The notes: generated by a model from the sequence alone, not told the origin. Positions 42,739 to 51,467 are shown, counted from the stretch's first letter. The stretch is DNA of 64,000 bases from Microbacterium azadirachtae (GCF_000956545.1 NZ_JYIT01000085.1:224532-288531), one strand, 5' to 3'. A program made the numbers and translations.

Positions 42739-42744
42739 TAGCCT
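42739..42744 (+). promoter_or_regulatory. -10 element of a leaderless transcript (P-loop protein)
   Basis: TAGCCT, six bases before the ATG at 42751, with no RBS. Another example of the leaderless arrangement. Confidence 0.5.
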
Positions 42745-42750
42745 CGTCCG

Positions 42751-43320
42751 ATGCCCGAGGATCCCGCGTCGCCGTCGTTCTCCGCGCAGCGCATCCTCAT
42801 CGCCGGCATCACCGGCAGCGGCAAGACGACACTGGCACGACGTCTCGCGGAGCGTCTCGGCCTGCCGCATATCGAGCTGGATGCGCTGTTCCACGGCCCG
42901 GGATGGACGCCGCGCGCGTCGTTCCTCTCCGACGTGCGCGCCTTCGCGGCGACCGAGCGCTGGGTGACGGAATGGCAGTACAGCGCCAAGGGCACCGATC
43001 CGATTCTCGCGTCACGCGCCGATCTGGCCGTCTGGCTCGACTACCCCTATGCGATCGCTCGCGCCAGGCTGCTGCGCCGGACCGTCTCCCGCAGTCTCCT
43101 GCGCACCGAGATGTGGAACGGCAACCGCGAGAAGCCGCTCTGGGCGATGCTCCGCGGCGGCCCCGAGGAGAACATCCTGCGCTGGCAGACGGAGACCCGT
43201 GGAAAGTGGCGCGAGCGGATGCCCGCAGTGCGCGCCGAGTATCCCGAGCTCCCCGTGCTGCGGATGGCGCACCCGCGCGAGACGGAGCGCTGGCTCCAGG
43301 CGCTCCCCCGCATCCACTGA
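42751..43320 (+). CDS. P-loop kinase-like protein (adenylate kinase / FlaR topology)
   Basis: A 189-residue cytoplasmic protein with Walker A AGITGSGKTTLARRLAERLG (about 19-38) and the adenylate-kinase-like follow-up HIELDALFHGPGW (about 41-53). WLDYPYAIARARLLRRT (about 97-113) resembles the Walker B / lid entry of topology-modulation proteins. These are P-loop NTPases of unknown exact substrate. No lid zinc finger is present. It is divergent from the DsbA-like gene. Confidence 0.8.
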   Translation: MPEDPASPSFSAQRILIAGITGSGKTTLARRLAERLGLPHIELDALFHGPGWTPRASFLSDVRAFAATERWVTEWQYSAKGTDPILASRADLAVWLDYPYAIARARLLRRTVSRSLLRTEMWNGNREKPLWAMLRGGPEENILRWQTETRGKWRERMPAVRAEYPELPVLRMAHPRETERWLQALPRIH

Positions 43321-43337
43321 CGCGCCCGGCGTCGTCC

Positions 43338-44282
43338 TCAGAACAGGAGGGTCGCCAGACGCCGGCGCGCCTCGGTCACCCGGGGGTCGGCGTCGCCGAC
43401 CAGGCCGAACAGCTCCACGAGGCGCTCCCGCACCCGGCCCTGATCCTCGGCGGGAACTGCGGTGAACAGATCGAGGAGACGGGCGAAGGCGTCGGCGACG
43501 TGACCACCGGCGACGTCCAGATCGGCGACGGCGAACTGGGCGTCGACGTCGGTCGGCGCGGCGGCCGCGGCGGCGCGCACCTCGTTCAGATCCAGCCCCT
43601 GCGTGCGGTGCAGCAGACGCACCTGCCCGAGGCCCGCGCGCGCGTCCTCATCGCGGGGGTTCTCGGCCAGCGCCCTCTCGTAGGCGTCGATGGCCCCGAC
43701 GTAGTCGCCCTGCTCGATCGCGTCGAACGCCGCCTGGTGCAGCGGCGGCAGCGGGGGCGCCTCCGGCTCGGGCGCATCACCCTCGGCCTCGACGTCGCCG
43801 ACCGGGATCGTCCCGGTCACGCCGTGCTGCGCGGCGAGCTGCAGCAGCTGCGCGAACACCTCGCGCACCTGCTCCTCGGGCACCGCGCCGGTGAACAGCG
43901 GCACCGGCTGCCCCGCGACGAGCGCGACCACCATGGGGATCGACTGCGCACGGAAGCCCTGGGCGAGCTGCGGGTTGGCATCGACATCGACCTTGGCGAG
44001 CACGAGGCGGCCGGCCAGCTCGTTCACGACCTTCTCGAGGATGGGGCTCAGCTGCTTGCAGGGTCCGCACCACTCCGCCCACAGATCGACCACGACAGGG
44101 ACGCTCTGCGAGAGCTCCAGCACCTGGCCGAACGTCGCATCGGTCACATCGACGACGAGCGGGAAGGCGCCTCCCTCGCCGGAGGCCGGCGCCGGTGCGC
44201 CTTGAGCAGGAGCTGCCGGGCGGTTGCGCAGCGAGGACAGGTCGACGGCGCCGCGGAGGGCGGCTGCGGACATCTCGGTCAT
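43338..44282 (-). CDS. Thioredoxin-TPR protein (CnoX/YbbN-like co-chaperone)
   Basis: A 314-residue protein with an N-terminal low-complexity linker, a thioredoxin domain (active site WCGPCK, Cys72 and Cys75; TFGQVL before it and the cis-Pro in QSIPMVVAL), and a C-terminal region of TPR-like helices (FDAIEQGDYVGAIDAYERAL, about 180-199). In E. coli the related CnoX protects proteins under oxidative stress. Here both active-site Cys are kept. The gene overlaps the upstream membrane-protein gene by four bases (ATGA) and is co-translated with it. Confidence 0.88.
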   Translation of the reverse strand: MTEMSAAALRGAVDLSSLRNRPAAPAQGAPAPASGEGGAFPLVVDVTDATFGQVLELSQSVPVVVDLWAEWCGPCKQLSPILEKVVNELAGRLVLAKVDVDANPQLAQGFRAQSIPMVVALVAGQPVPLFTGAVPEEQVREVFAQLLQLAAQHGVTGTIPVGDVEAEGDAPEPEAPPLPPLHQAAFDAIEQGDYVGAIDAYERALAENPRDEDARAGLGQVRLLHRTQGLDLNEVRAAAAAAPTDVDAQFAVADLDVAGGHVADAFARLLDLFTAVPAEDQGRVRERLVELFGLVGDADPRVTEARRRLATLLF

Positions 44283-46150
44283 TTGATCTCCGTCACGCTC
44301 TGCAGCTGCTGGGACGCGGCCAGCAGCGTGATCTTGTCATCGGATCCCTGCGCCGGCACGGCGAAGAACAGCTGCACGCCGTACACGGAGACGAAGCCGG
44401 TGGCCGACTGGTCCACACCGGTGAGCGCCTTCGCAGAGGGGTTCTTGTCGAGCTTGATCACGGCGTCCGCCGATGTCGGCTTGATCGTCTGGGAGTCGTC
44501 GAGCGTGACCGAGACGATCGCGCCGCTGTCGATGCTGGACATCGACACCGGCGGCTCCTTGCCCGCGCTCGCGGCGAACGTGAGGCTCGACGTCGTGTCC
44601 GCGTTCGCGTCCTTGAGCGCCTGCTGGAGCGTCGCACGGCTGTCCTGCACCGACTTCGCGAACGCGAGCGCGGTCTTGTCGAACTTGTCGCGGAACTCGC
44701 TCTTGTCGCCCTTGTCGATCACGTCCGCGAACTCCGAGGCAAGCTTGTTCGGCTCGGCGGCGAGGAACGGGGAATCGGGCGGCGTCAGCTTCGCGCCCAG
44801 CCACGCGGGTGCCATGTTCGGCAGCTTGGCGGAGGCCTGCATCTCCGCGACGGACGAGATCTTGTAGTTCGACCACGGATCCGACTGCGTCATCGTCATG
44901 ATGAGCGGGGCGACCTTCTCGTCGGTGCCGTGCTCGACGAGCATGAGCACCGTGCGCGGCCACGAGTCGTACGCCTGCGGGACGAGGATCTTGATCTTCT
45001 CCGCGGGGATGGTCGCGGGCAGGGCGAAGTCCGCCACGCTCTTGCGGACCGAGTAGGCCGTCTTGCGCGCCTCGAGGGCCGCGCCGTCCAGGCGCGTCGC
45101 AGCCTTGGCGGCGTCGAGGTTCTTATCGGCGTCGGCGAGCGTCGCGGAGACGCTCTCCAGGATGCGCGACGCCTGCGCCTCGGTCACCGCAGGCGCCTGC
45201 TGCCCGGCCTCGACGGCCTGGGTCTCGGTCGGCGACGGTGTCGGCGAGGGTGCCCCCTGGGGCCAGATGTCCGGCGTGCAGCCGGTGAGGAGCGCGGCCG
45301 TCACACCGACGGCGGGCAGCAGCAGCAGAGCCCGACGGCGCGGGCGCACGGCACGGCGCTCACGCACGGCGCCCTCCGACGTCGGCTCCTGGCCGGGATC
45401 GTCGGCGGACGCGGGCTTCCCCGAGGCGCCTTCGACCGCGGGAGCATCGGCACGCGTGCCTTCCACGGCTGCACGGTCGGCGACGTCGATCGGCTCGGTG
45501 AGCGGAAGGGGCGGCGGCGCCTTGCGTCGCGGGCCGCGACCGCGGCGGGAGTGACGGATCGCCAGCACATACAGCACGAGACCGAGCAGGAGGAAGATCC
45601 CGCCGACGACCATGAGAGGACCGGCCCACGGCGTCGCCGTGTCCAGCGGCCACTTCAGGACGACGTCTCGCGGGGCATCGGCCTTGCCGTCGGAGGCGAC
45701 GAGCACGCTGACGCCCTCGGGCACCTGCATCCTGTCGCTCAGGGAGTTCTTGCCGGTGAAGCTGTCCAGCCACAGATCGGAACCCGCGGGGTTGCGCTCG
45801 AGCTGCTTGCCGTCGGCCGGCGAGACGGTGGGCTCGACCACCTTCGCGGACGTCTTCCCGTCCTTGCCCAGCGTGATGCGGTTGTAGCTGGTGTCGCTGA
45901 GCCAGGCCTGCAGATCGGCGGTGCGCGCCTGGGCGACGAAGATCGTGCCGTCCCCCTGGGCGACGAGCGTCTGCTCCCCCGGGTGGGCGCGGAGCACCGC
46001 GGAGTCGATCACCGTGTAGGCCTGCGGTGTCTTCACCGCCACTTCGGCCGTGACATCCTTGGGCCCGAGGAAGATGGTCCGCTGCGCGATGCCCGTCCCG
46101 ATCAGGACGGCCGCCAGCACGAAGGCCACCACGGCCCATACAAAACGCAC
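44279..46150 (-). CDS. large membrane protein with an internal lipobox
   Basis: A 623-residue protein of no known function with two parts. The first has a membrane helix (about 2-22), an extracytoplasmic domain (about 25-170), a second helix (about 176-200) and a basic, Pro-rich cytoplasmic linker. The second begins with RRRALLLLPAVGVTAALLTGC (read without its last residue), like a lipoprotein signal, with the Cys near 291. A secreted-looking, Lys/Asp-rich domain follows (about 292-623). GTG 46150 is chosen because GGAGGAG lies seven bases upstream; GTG 46183 has none. It is coupled to the thioredoxin-TPR gene. Confidence 0.7.
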   Translation of the reverse strand: MRFVWAVVAFVLAAVLIGTGIAQRTIFLGPKDVTAEVAVKTPQAYTVIDSAVLRAHPGEQTLVAQGDGTIFVAQARTADLQAWLSDTSYNRITLGKDGKTSAKVVEPTVSPADGKQLERNPAGSDLWLDSFTGKNSLSDRMQVPEGVSVLVASDGKADAPRDVVLKWPLDTATPWAGPLMVVGGIFLLLGLVLYVLAIRHSRRGRGPRRKAPPPLPLTEPIDVADRAAVEGTRADAPAVEGASGKPASADDPGQEPTSEGAVRERRAVRPRRRALLLLPAVGVTAALLTGCTPDIWPQGAPSPTPSPTETQAVEAGQQAPAVTEAQASRILESVSATLADADKNLDAAKAATRLDGAALEARKTAYSVRKSVADFALPATIPAEKIKILVPQAYDSWPRTVLMLVEHGTDEKVAPLIMTMTQSDPWSNYKISSVAEMQASAKLPNMAPAWLGAKLTPPDSPFLAAEPNKLASEFADVIDKGDKSEFRDKFDKTALAFAKSVQDSRATLQQALKDANADTTSSLTFAASAGKEPPVSMSSIDSGAIVSVTLDDSQTIKPTSADAVIKLDKNPSAKALTGVDQSATGFVSVYGVQLFFAVPAQGSDDKITLLAASQQLQSVTEIK

Positions 46151-46336
46151 GAAAAGTCTCCTCCGCGATCCACGGGCGGTCACCCGCGATCTCCGCTCGA
46201 CGTTTCAGACTAGCGAAACGACCTGTATGGATGCCACGAGGGCGCCTTCGACGGGCTCAGCGCCGATTCTGCGGCGATGCGTCGGTTCCCGCCAGCCACG
46301 CCGGTTTACGCTGGGAAACCGATCACGAAGGATCCC

Positions 46337-47395
46337 ATGAAGCTGCACAACCCGTTCCGCACCGCGCTGGTGGCGACGCTGGGCGTCGGCCTCGGCATCC
46401 TGCTCATCCAGAGCGTGCAGAGCCTGTCGACGATCCTGCTGTATGTCGGCACAGCACTGTTCCTGAGCCTCGGCCTCGACCCCATGGTCAGCTGGCTGAC
46501 ACGCCGCCGCCTGCCGCGCTGGGCGGCGGTGCTGATCACGGTCGTCGTGGTGCTCGGAGTCTTCGTCGGCATCGTGCTGATGGTCATCCCGATCCTGGTG
46601 AACCAGATCACGCTGCTCGTCCAGCAGATCACCCAGATCGTCAACAGCGGCACGGCCATGGCCGATTTCACGCACTGGCTCGCGAGCCTTTTCCCCAACC
46701 TCGACGTCGACGCCGTGTTCGGCTACGTGAACGACTGGCTGAACAAGAACCTCGGCGACATCAGCAGCTCGATCGGTCAGGGCGTGATCGTCGTGGGCGG
46801 CGCGCTGTTCGCCGGGATCAGCGGCACGTTCATCATCCTGATCCTGACCATCTACTTCACCGCGGCGATCCCCTCGCTCAAGGGTGCGGTGTACCAGGTG
46901 GTGCCCGCATCGAAGCGGGACCGCTTCATCGATCTCGCCGAGCAGATCACCGCGTCCGTCGGCTACTACGTCATGGGCCAGGTGACGATGGGCGTGATCA
47001 ACGGCGTGCTGAGCCTGTTCTTCCTGTCGATCATCCAGGCGCCGTTCTCGATCGTGCTCGCGGTGATCGCGTTCTTCTTCTCGCTGATCCCGCTCGTCGG
47101 CACGCTGACCGGATCCACGATCATCGTGCTCGTGTGCCTGGGCCTCAGCTCGACCCCGCTCACGGCGCTGGTCGCGGCGATCTACTACCTCGTCTACATG
47201 CAGATCGAGGCGTACGTCATCTCGCCGCGCGTGATGAACCGCGCCGTCTCCGTCCCCGGTGCCGTCGTGGTGATCGCCGCTCTGTCCGGAGGCGCGCTGC
47301 TCGGACTGCTGGGCGCGCTCATCGCGATCCCGGTCGCGGCCAGCATCCTGATCATCTACCGGCAGGTGCTCATCCCCCGGATGAACGAACGCTGA
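46337..47395 (+). CDS. AI-2E family membrane protein
   Basis: A 352-residue protein of the AI-2 exporter superfamily (YdiK/TqsA/YtvI). It has seven to eight helices; for example about 12-30, 33-50 and 60-85, then a cluster at 225-345. The family's amphipathic mid region (SLFPNLDVDAVFGYVNDW and onward) and the late PRVMNRAVSVPGAVVVIAAL (about 296-315, read in part) are clear. Members export signals or ions; the substrate here is not known. ATG 46337 has AAGGA just upstream; an upstream in-frame start looks spurious. Confidence 0.88.
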   Translation: MKLHNPFRTALVATLGVGLGILLIQSVQSLSTILLYVGTALFLSLGLDPMVSWLTRRRLPRWAAVLITVVVVLGVFVGIVLMVIPILVNQITLLVQQITQIVNSGTAMADFTHWLASLFPNLDVDAVFGYVNDWLNKNLGDISSSIGQGVIVVGGALFAGISGTFIILILTIYFTAAIPSLKGAVYQVVPASKRDRFIDLAEQITASVGYYVMGQVTMGVINGVLSLFFLSIIQAPFSIVLAVIAFFFSLIPLVGTLTGSTIIVLVCLGLSSTPLTALVAAIYYLVYMQIEAYVISPRVMNRAVSVPGAVVVIAALSGGALLGLLGALIAIPVAASILIIYRQVLIPRMNER

Positions 47396-47426
47396 GCCGC
47401 ACCTCGGATCGCACGCTCGGACCGGG

Positions 47427-48140
47427 TCAGAGCGCAGGCCACTCCCGCCGCAGCGGAAGCGCGGCCGGATTGACCGCCGAGACGATCTCATCGAGCACAC
47501 GCCGCGTCTGGCTCTCGCCCACCCACAGGTGACGCCCGCCGTCGACGGCGATGAGCCGCGCGTGCGGGATCGCCGCGAACCGCTCGGTCGCCTCGTCCGG
47601 GCGCAGGTAGTCGTCGAGCTCGGGCACCAGTACGACGACTTGACGGTCGTCCTGCGCCCAGGCGGCGACCTCCGCCGCCGTGGCCCGATGCAGCGGCGGC
47701 GAGAGCAGGATCACGCCTTCGATGTCGTGCTGACGTCCGTACTTGAGCGCCAGCTCCGTGCCGAAGGACCATCCCACGAGCCACGGCCGCGGCAGGCCGC
47801 GCTCGTGGACGAACGCCATGGCGGCGGCGACATCGAGACGTTCGCTGGTTCCGCCGTCGAAGACCCCCTCGCTCGCGCCCCGCGGAGAGGATGTCCCCCG
47901 CGTGTTGAACCGGAGAACAGCGAGATCGGCGAGAGCCGGAAGACGGGCGGCCGCCTTGCGCAGGATGTGCGAGTCCATGAAGCCGCCGGCGGTGGGCAGC
48001 GGGTGCAGGGTCACGAGGGTCGCGACGGGCTCGCCTGCCTCCGGGAGTGCGAGTTCGCCGACGAGGCGCAGCCCGTCCTCGGTACGCAGCTCGATGTCCT
48101 CCCGGCGGGCAGGCAGCAGACGGGGTCCGCGGATCTCCAC
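47427..48140 (-). CDS. Alpha/beta hydrolase
   Basis: A 237-residue alpha/beta hydrolase. The nucleophile elbow is GWSFG in LVGWSFGTELALKYG (about 123-137). The Asp is in LVPELDDYLRPDE and the His in DGGRHLWVGES. The oxyanion region is VTLHPLPTAGG with NTRGTSSPRG, as in CocE/NonD-like or YfhR-like proteins. The GTG at 48140 lies one base after the stop of the next gene upstream, so it is probably coupled to it. The substrate is unknown. Confidence 0.82.
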   Translation of the reverse strand: MEIRGPRLLPARREDIELRTEDGLRLVGELALPEAGEPVATLVTLHPLPTAGGFMDSHILRKAAARLPALADLAVLRFNTRGTSSPRGASEGVFDGGTSERLDVAAAMAFVHERGLPRPWLVGWSFGTELALKYGRQHDIEGVILLSPPLHRATAAEVAAWAQDDRQVVVLVPELDDYLRPDEATERFAAIPHARLIAVDGGRHLWVGESQTRRVLDEIVSAVNPAALPLRREWPAL

Positions 48141-48141
48141 G

Positions 48142-48426
48142 TCAGCCTCGCCGCCAGCAGCCGTTGTGCCAGTGCCGGCGGGCGGCGAGGTCCGCCGCAT
48201 CTCCGAGCACGCCGTCAGCGCGCCAGACCACCAGATGCGCCGTCCCGGCCGGGATCAGCCCCGAGCAGCCGGGGCACACATATTCCTTCTGCGCCTGCGC
48301 CGCGGTCAGCGGCTGGACGTACCACTCACCGCCCCCGCGCACCTCGGTGCGCTTCCATCCGGCGATCAGCCGATCGAGCGAGTCGTCCCGTGGGCGCTCC
48401 GGACGTCGCCTATGCGAGCGTGGCAT
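48142..48426 (-). CDS. small zinc-ribbon-like protein
   Basis: A 94-residue basic protein, conserved in my recollection in actinobacteria without a known role. It has CPGC (about 63-66) and then HWHNGC near the end (about 86-91), four likely zinc ligands (two Cys, His, Cys). The N-terminus (RSHRRRPERPRDD) is strongly basic and could touch nucleic acid. The ATG 48426 fits; upstream extension has random-looking residues. It is coupled to the hydrolase and 13 bases from the transglycosylase gene. Confidence 0.7.
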   Translation of the reverse strand: MPRSHRRRPERPRDDSLDRLIAGWKRTEVRGGGEWYVQPLTAAQAQKEYVCPGCSGLIPAGTAHLVVWRADGVLGDAADLAARRHWHNGCWRRG

Positions 48427-48439
48427 GGGTGAGCGCTGC

Positions 48440-49135
48440 TCACCACCAGTTGTTAGCCGACCAGAACGCGACGGCCGAACCCCAGCTGCCGTAGCGCCCC
48501 ACGGCGTAGCCGTTCGCCCAGCGGAGGTTGTCGACCGGATCATAGCCGTTGCCCGGGACCTTGCTGCACGGCAGTGCCTGGACCAGTCCGCACGCGCCGG
48601 AACCGCTGTTCGTGGCGTTCGGGTTCCAGCCGCTCTCCCGGCTGACGATGTAGTCGACGTAGCCCCAGTCGCTGGACGCGATGCCCGCAGCGGCCATCCA
48701 TTCGGCTGGTGCGCCGCCGCCGCTGTAGAACATCGGCCCCGGATCGCTGGATCCCGAGTCCGATGAGGAGCTGGAGCTCGAGGCGACGACCGGTTCGGGC
48801 GTCGGGGTCGGCTTCGGCTTGACGTACACGTCGAACGCGTCGCGTGCCTGCGCCGTCGGCGTCACGCCGTGCACCGAGACCGTGATGTTCTGCGCGTCGC
48901 GCGCGGCCAGGGCGTAGGCCGTGGTGACCGAGGCATGGGCCGGCTCGCCCGCGGACATCGCGAGGCCGGCGGGCGCCACGATGGCGACCGAGAAGCCCAC
49001 GACGGCGAGGCCTGCGACGACCGCGGACGTCGCACGACGGGACGTCGACTTCGCGCCCGCTCGGGCTGCTGTGGCTGCTGCGTTCTGCACGGCGCCTCGG
49101 GCGCGCGCCGCTATCGAATCGTTATCGGGAGTCAC
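48440..49135 (-). CDS. Secreted transglycosylase-like protein
   Basis: A 231-residue exported protein likely to cut peptidoglycan glycan strands. A helix at about 36-60 acts as an export signal after an unusually long basic N-terminus. A Pro/Thr- and Ser-rich linker follows (about 105-135). The C-terminal catalytic domain has WGYVDYIVSRESGWNPNATN (about 157-176) with the catalytic Glu, then ACGLVQALPCSK and WANGYAVGRYGSWGSAVAFW. This matches the aggregation-promoting / Slt-like family. GTG start at 49135. Confidence 0.82.
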   Translation of the reverse strand: MTPDNDSIAARARGAVQNAAATAARAGAKSTSRRATSAVVAGLAVVGFSVAIVAPAGLAMSAGEPAHASVTTAYALAARDAQNITVSVHGVTPTAQARDAFDVYVKPKPTPTPEPVVASSSSSSSDSGSSDPGPMFYSGGGAPAEWMAAAGIASSDWGYVDYIVSRESGWNPNATNSGSGACGLVQALPCSKVPGNGYDPVDNLRWANGYAVGRYGSWGSAVAFWSANNWW

Positions 49136-49184
49136 AATGGGTCCGATTCTAGCCAGGGGAACCTGAATCCGCCATGAGAATCGC

Positions 49185-49766
49185 TCAGCGGATCGCCAGG
49201 ATCACGTCGATGGTCGCGTCCAGCAGCGCGTCGACCTGCTCTTCGCGGTATCCGCGACGCTGCATGCGGAACGCCGTCTGACGCACCTGCTCGGCGCTCA
49301 GTGCGTCGCCGTCGCGCAGAAACCGCACGATGCGCTTCGCCACGTGATCCACCTCGTCGACCCGGTACCCGAAGGTGAGCAGGCCGGTGCGCGCGAAGCG
49401 ATGACCCTGCGGCCTGCTGAGGTGGTCGAGGATGACCTGGGCGTCGGAGCGCGCCCGGCCGACCCATGCCGAAGCGCCGTCGGAGGCCACCACCGCGGCA
49501 CGCTCGCGCTGTGCGAAGGCCTCCTCCACGCGCGCGAGCGCCGCATCGACGGCGGCGATGTCGTACCCGCCCCGGACCAGCGGAAACGAGGCGCCGCGGA
49601 TGTCCGACGAGTCGATGCCGTCCGCCTCCTCCTCGAAGGCGCGACGCGCACGGGCGAGGAAGGTGTCGACCGCGGCGCGCTGATAGCCCTTCTCCCTGCG
49701 GGAGACGACGGCGAAGCTCGGAGACGGCGCTGCGGAAGCGCTCGCGGATCGTGCGGAGTCGGTCAT
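49185..49766 (-). CDS. DivIVA-domain protein with four GY repeats
   Basis: A 193-residue cytoplasmic protein. Four related segments recur: GYQRAAVDTFLARARRAF, GYDIAAVDAALARVEEAF, GYRVDEVDHVAKRIVRFL and GYREEQVDALLDATIDVI. Each is the DivIVA-type GYxxxxVDxxL element that precedes a helix. True DivIVA has one such element plus long coiled coils; four in tandem make an unusual array, seen in some short actinobacterial proteins. It may help place cell-wall enzymes at the pole. It overlaps cdsA by four bases (ATGA). Confidence 0.8.
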   Translation of the reverse strand: MTDSARSASASAAPSPSFAVVSRREKGYQRAAVDTFLARARRAFEEEADGIDSSDIRGASFPLVRGGYDIAAVDAALARVEEAFAQRERAAVVASDGASAWVGRARSDAQVILDHLSRPQGHRFARTGLLTFGYRVDEVDHVAKRIVRFLRDGDALSAEQVRQTAFRMQRRGYREEQVDALLDATIDVILAIR

Positions 49767-50806
49767 GCGGCCACCAGGGGGGTGAGGAGGATGTAGAGAG
49801 CGAGCGCGACGACGCCCGAGGGGAGGACACTGTCCAGGCGATCCAGGAGCCCGCCGTGGCCGGGGATCCAGGAACTCATGTCCTTGATGCCGAGGTCGCG
49901 CTTGAGGAGGGACTCCCCCAGGTCGCCGATCGTGGCCGAGGCGACCAGCGCGGCACCGAGGATGAGACCGGCCCACCACGGCACACCGAGCATGTAGACG
50001 CCGACGAGGGCACCGGCGACCAGCGAGCCGACGACTGCGCCCGCGAAACCCTCCCAGGTCTTCTTCGGGCTGACCCGCGGCGCCATCGGGTGGCGCCCGC
50101 CCCGGCCGAACAGCAGCCCGGAGGCGTACGCGCAGGTGTCGGTGACGACCACCACGACGATGAGCGCGAGCACCCACCACTCGCCGCGGGGCTGATGCAG
50201 GAGCATCAGCACGATCGCGCCGAGGAACGGCACGTAGACCTGGACGAACCCGGCCGCGAGGGCGTCCGTCAGGACGTCCCCGTACGTGCGCCCGTCCTTC
50301 GCGATCATCTGCGCCATGAGTCGCCACACCGTCACGCCGAACACGGCGACGAAGAGCATGACCCAGCACAGCCACGGGTCCGCGAAGTAGCCGCTCGCCG
50401 CGAGCAGCGCGCCCAGCACCAGGTGAGGCCAGAGGTCGACCTTGCGTCCGCCGGCGCGCAGCGCCAGCACCAGCTCCCACACGGCGAGCAGGATGATGGC
50501 CAGGCCGATCACGACGAACGACCACTTGGCGAACAGCAGCGACGCGAGGATGACCCCGCCGATCAGGAGTCCGACGCCGATCGCCACCACGAGGTCGCGA
50601 CCGGTCCGCTCCTTGATCCGTTCGTTCGCCTGGTCGAGCTGGTCACGGGCATGGGAGACGTGCGTCTCGATCTCAGCCTTCTTCGCCTGCCATTGCGACT
50701 GCAGATTGTCACCGGGTCGCGGAGGCACGCCCTCACCGCGATGCGGAGGGAGCGGCGGTCGTGGCGGGATCGTCGACGCGTCGTCGCCGCCGGACGGATT
50801 GCTCAT
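49763..50806 (-). CDS. cdsA: Phosphatidate cytidylyltransferase
   Basis: Makes CDP-diacylglycerol from phosphatidic acid and CTP, the first step to all phospholipids. The 347 residues start with a hydrophilic Pro-rich tail (about 1-65), then eight or more helices. The CTP-transferase signature LLKRDLGIKDMSSWIPGHGG (about 300-319) with DRLD after it is complete; APRVSPKKTWEGFAGAVVGS precedes it. It follows frr by eight bases and is coupled to the DivIVA-like gene. Confidence 0.95.
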   Translation of the reverse strand: MSNPSGGDDASTIPPRPPLPPHRGEGVPPRPGDNLQSQWQAKKAEIETHVSHARDQLDQANERIKERTGRDLVVAIGVGLLIGGVILASLLFAKWSFVVIGLAIILLAVWELVLALRAGGRKVDLWPHLVLGALLAASGYFADPWLCWVMLFVAVFGVTVWRLMAQMIAKDGRTYGDVLTDALAAGFVQVYVPFLGAIVLMLLHQPRGEWWVLALIVVVVVTDTCAYASGLLFGRGGRHPMAPRVSPKKTWEGFAGAVVGSLVAGALVGVYMLGVPWWAGLILGAALVASATIGDLGESLLKRDLGIKDMSSWIPGHGGLLDRLDSVLPSGVVALALYILLTPLVAA

Positions 50807-50814
50807 CGGCGCTC

Positions 50815-51369
50815 TCAGACCTCGAGCAGCTCTGCCTCTTTGCGCTTCACGGCATCGTCGATGAGGTCGACGTGCTGGCGCGTGAGAGCGTCGAGCTCCT
50901 TCTCGCCCCGGGCGATCTCATCCTCGCCGAGCTCGCTCTTCAGTGCGTCGAGCTCGTCCTTCGCCTTGCGGCGGATCCCGCGGACGTGCACCTTCGCGTC
51001 CTCGCCCTTGCTCTTGACGAGCTTGACGTACTCCTTGCGGCGCTCCGCGGTCAGCTCGGGCATCGTGACGCGCACGATGTTGCCGTCGTTGGAGGGGTTC
51101 GCGCCCAGGTTGGGCATGTCCCGGATCGCCTGCTCGATCGCCTTGAGAGCCGACTTGTCGTACGGCGTGACGATGAGCGAACGGGCCTCGGGGTTCGCGA
51201 GCGATGCGAGCTGCGCGAGCGGGGTCGGCGTGCCGTAGTAGTCCACCAGGACCTTCTGGAACATCTGCGGGTTGGCACGGCCGGTGCGCACCGTGCTGAA
51301 GTCCTCCTTGGCGGCCTCGACGGCGCGCTGCATGCGGGAGGTGGTGTCGGCGAGGACATCCGCGATCAC
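50815..51369 (-). CDS. frr: Ribosome recycling factor
   Basis: Splits ribosomes after termination together with EF-G. The 184 residues are of normal length and contain FSTVRTGRANPQMFQKVLVDY (read in part; about 24-44), YYGTPTPLAQLASL, VTPYDKSALKAIEQAI (about 77-92), and the late helix with LTAERRKEYVKLVKSKGEDA. Downstream in the rpsB-tsf-pyrH-frr-cdsA block, after a hairpin that separates it from pyrH. Confidence 0.97.
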   Translation of the reverse strand: MIADVLADTTSRMQRAVEAAKEDFSTVRTGRANPQMFQKVLVDYYGTPTPLAQLASLANPEARSLIVTPYDKSALKAIEQAIRDMPNLGANPSNDGNIVRVTMPELTAERRKEYVKLVKSKGEDAKVHVRGIRRKAKDELDALKSELGEDEIARGEKELDALTRQHVDLIDDAVKRKEAELLEV

Positions 51370-51420
51370 GGTGGCTCCTATCGTCAGGGGTTTCGTCTCA
51401 AGTCTATCGGTGGCGCAGCG

Positions 51421-51461
51421 CGGATCCCGGGCTCGACGCCGCAGGCACGGCCCGGGATCCG
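51421..51461 (-). terminator. hairpin between pyrH and frr
   Basis: Perfect 12-bp stem CGGATCCCGGGC (51421-51432) with 51450-51461, and a 17-base loop, just after the pyrH stop. No T-run follows on the minus strand. It may be a partial terminator or a processing site rather than a full stop. Confidence 0.5.
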
Positions 51462-51467
51462 GCGACG

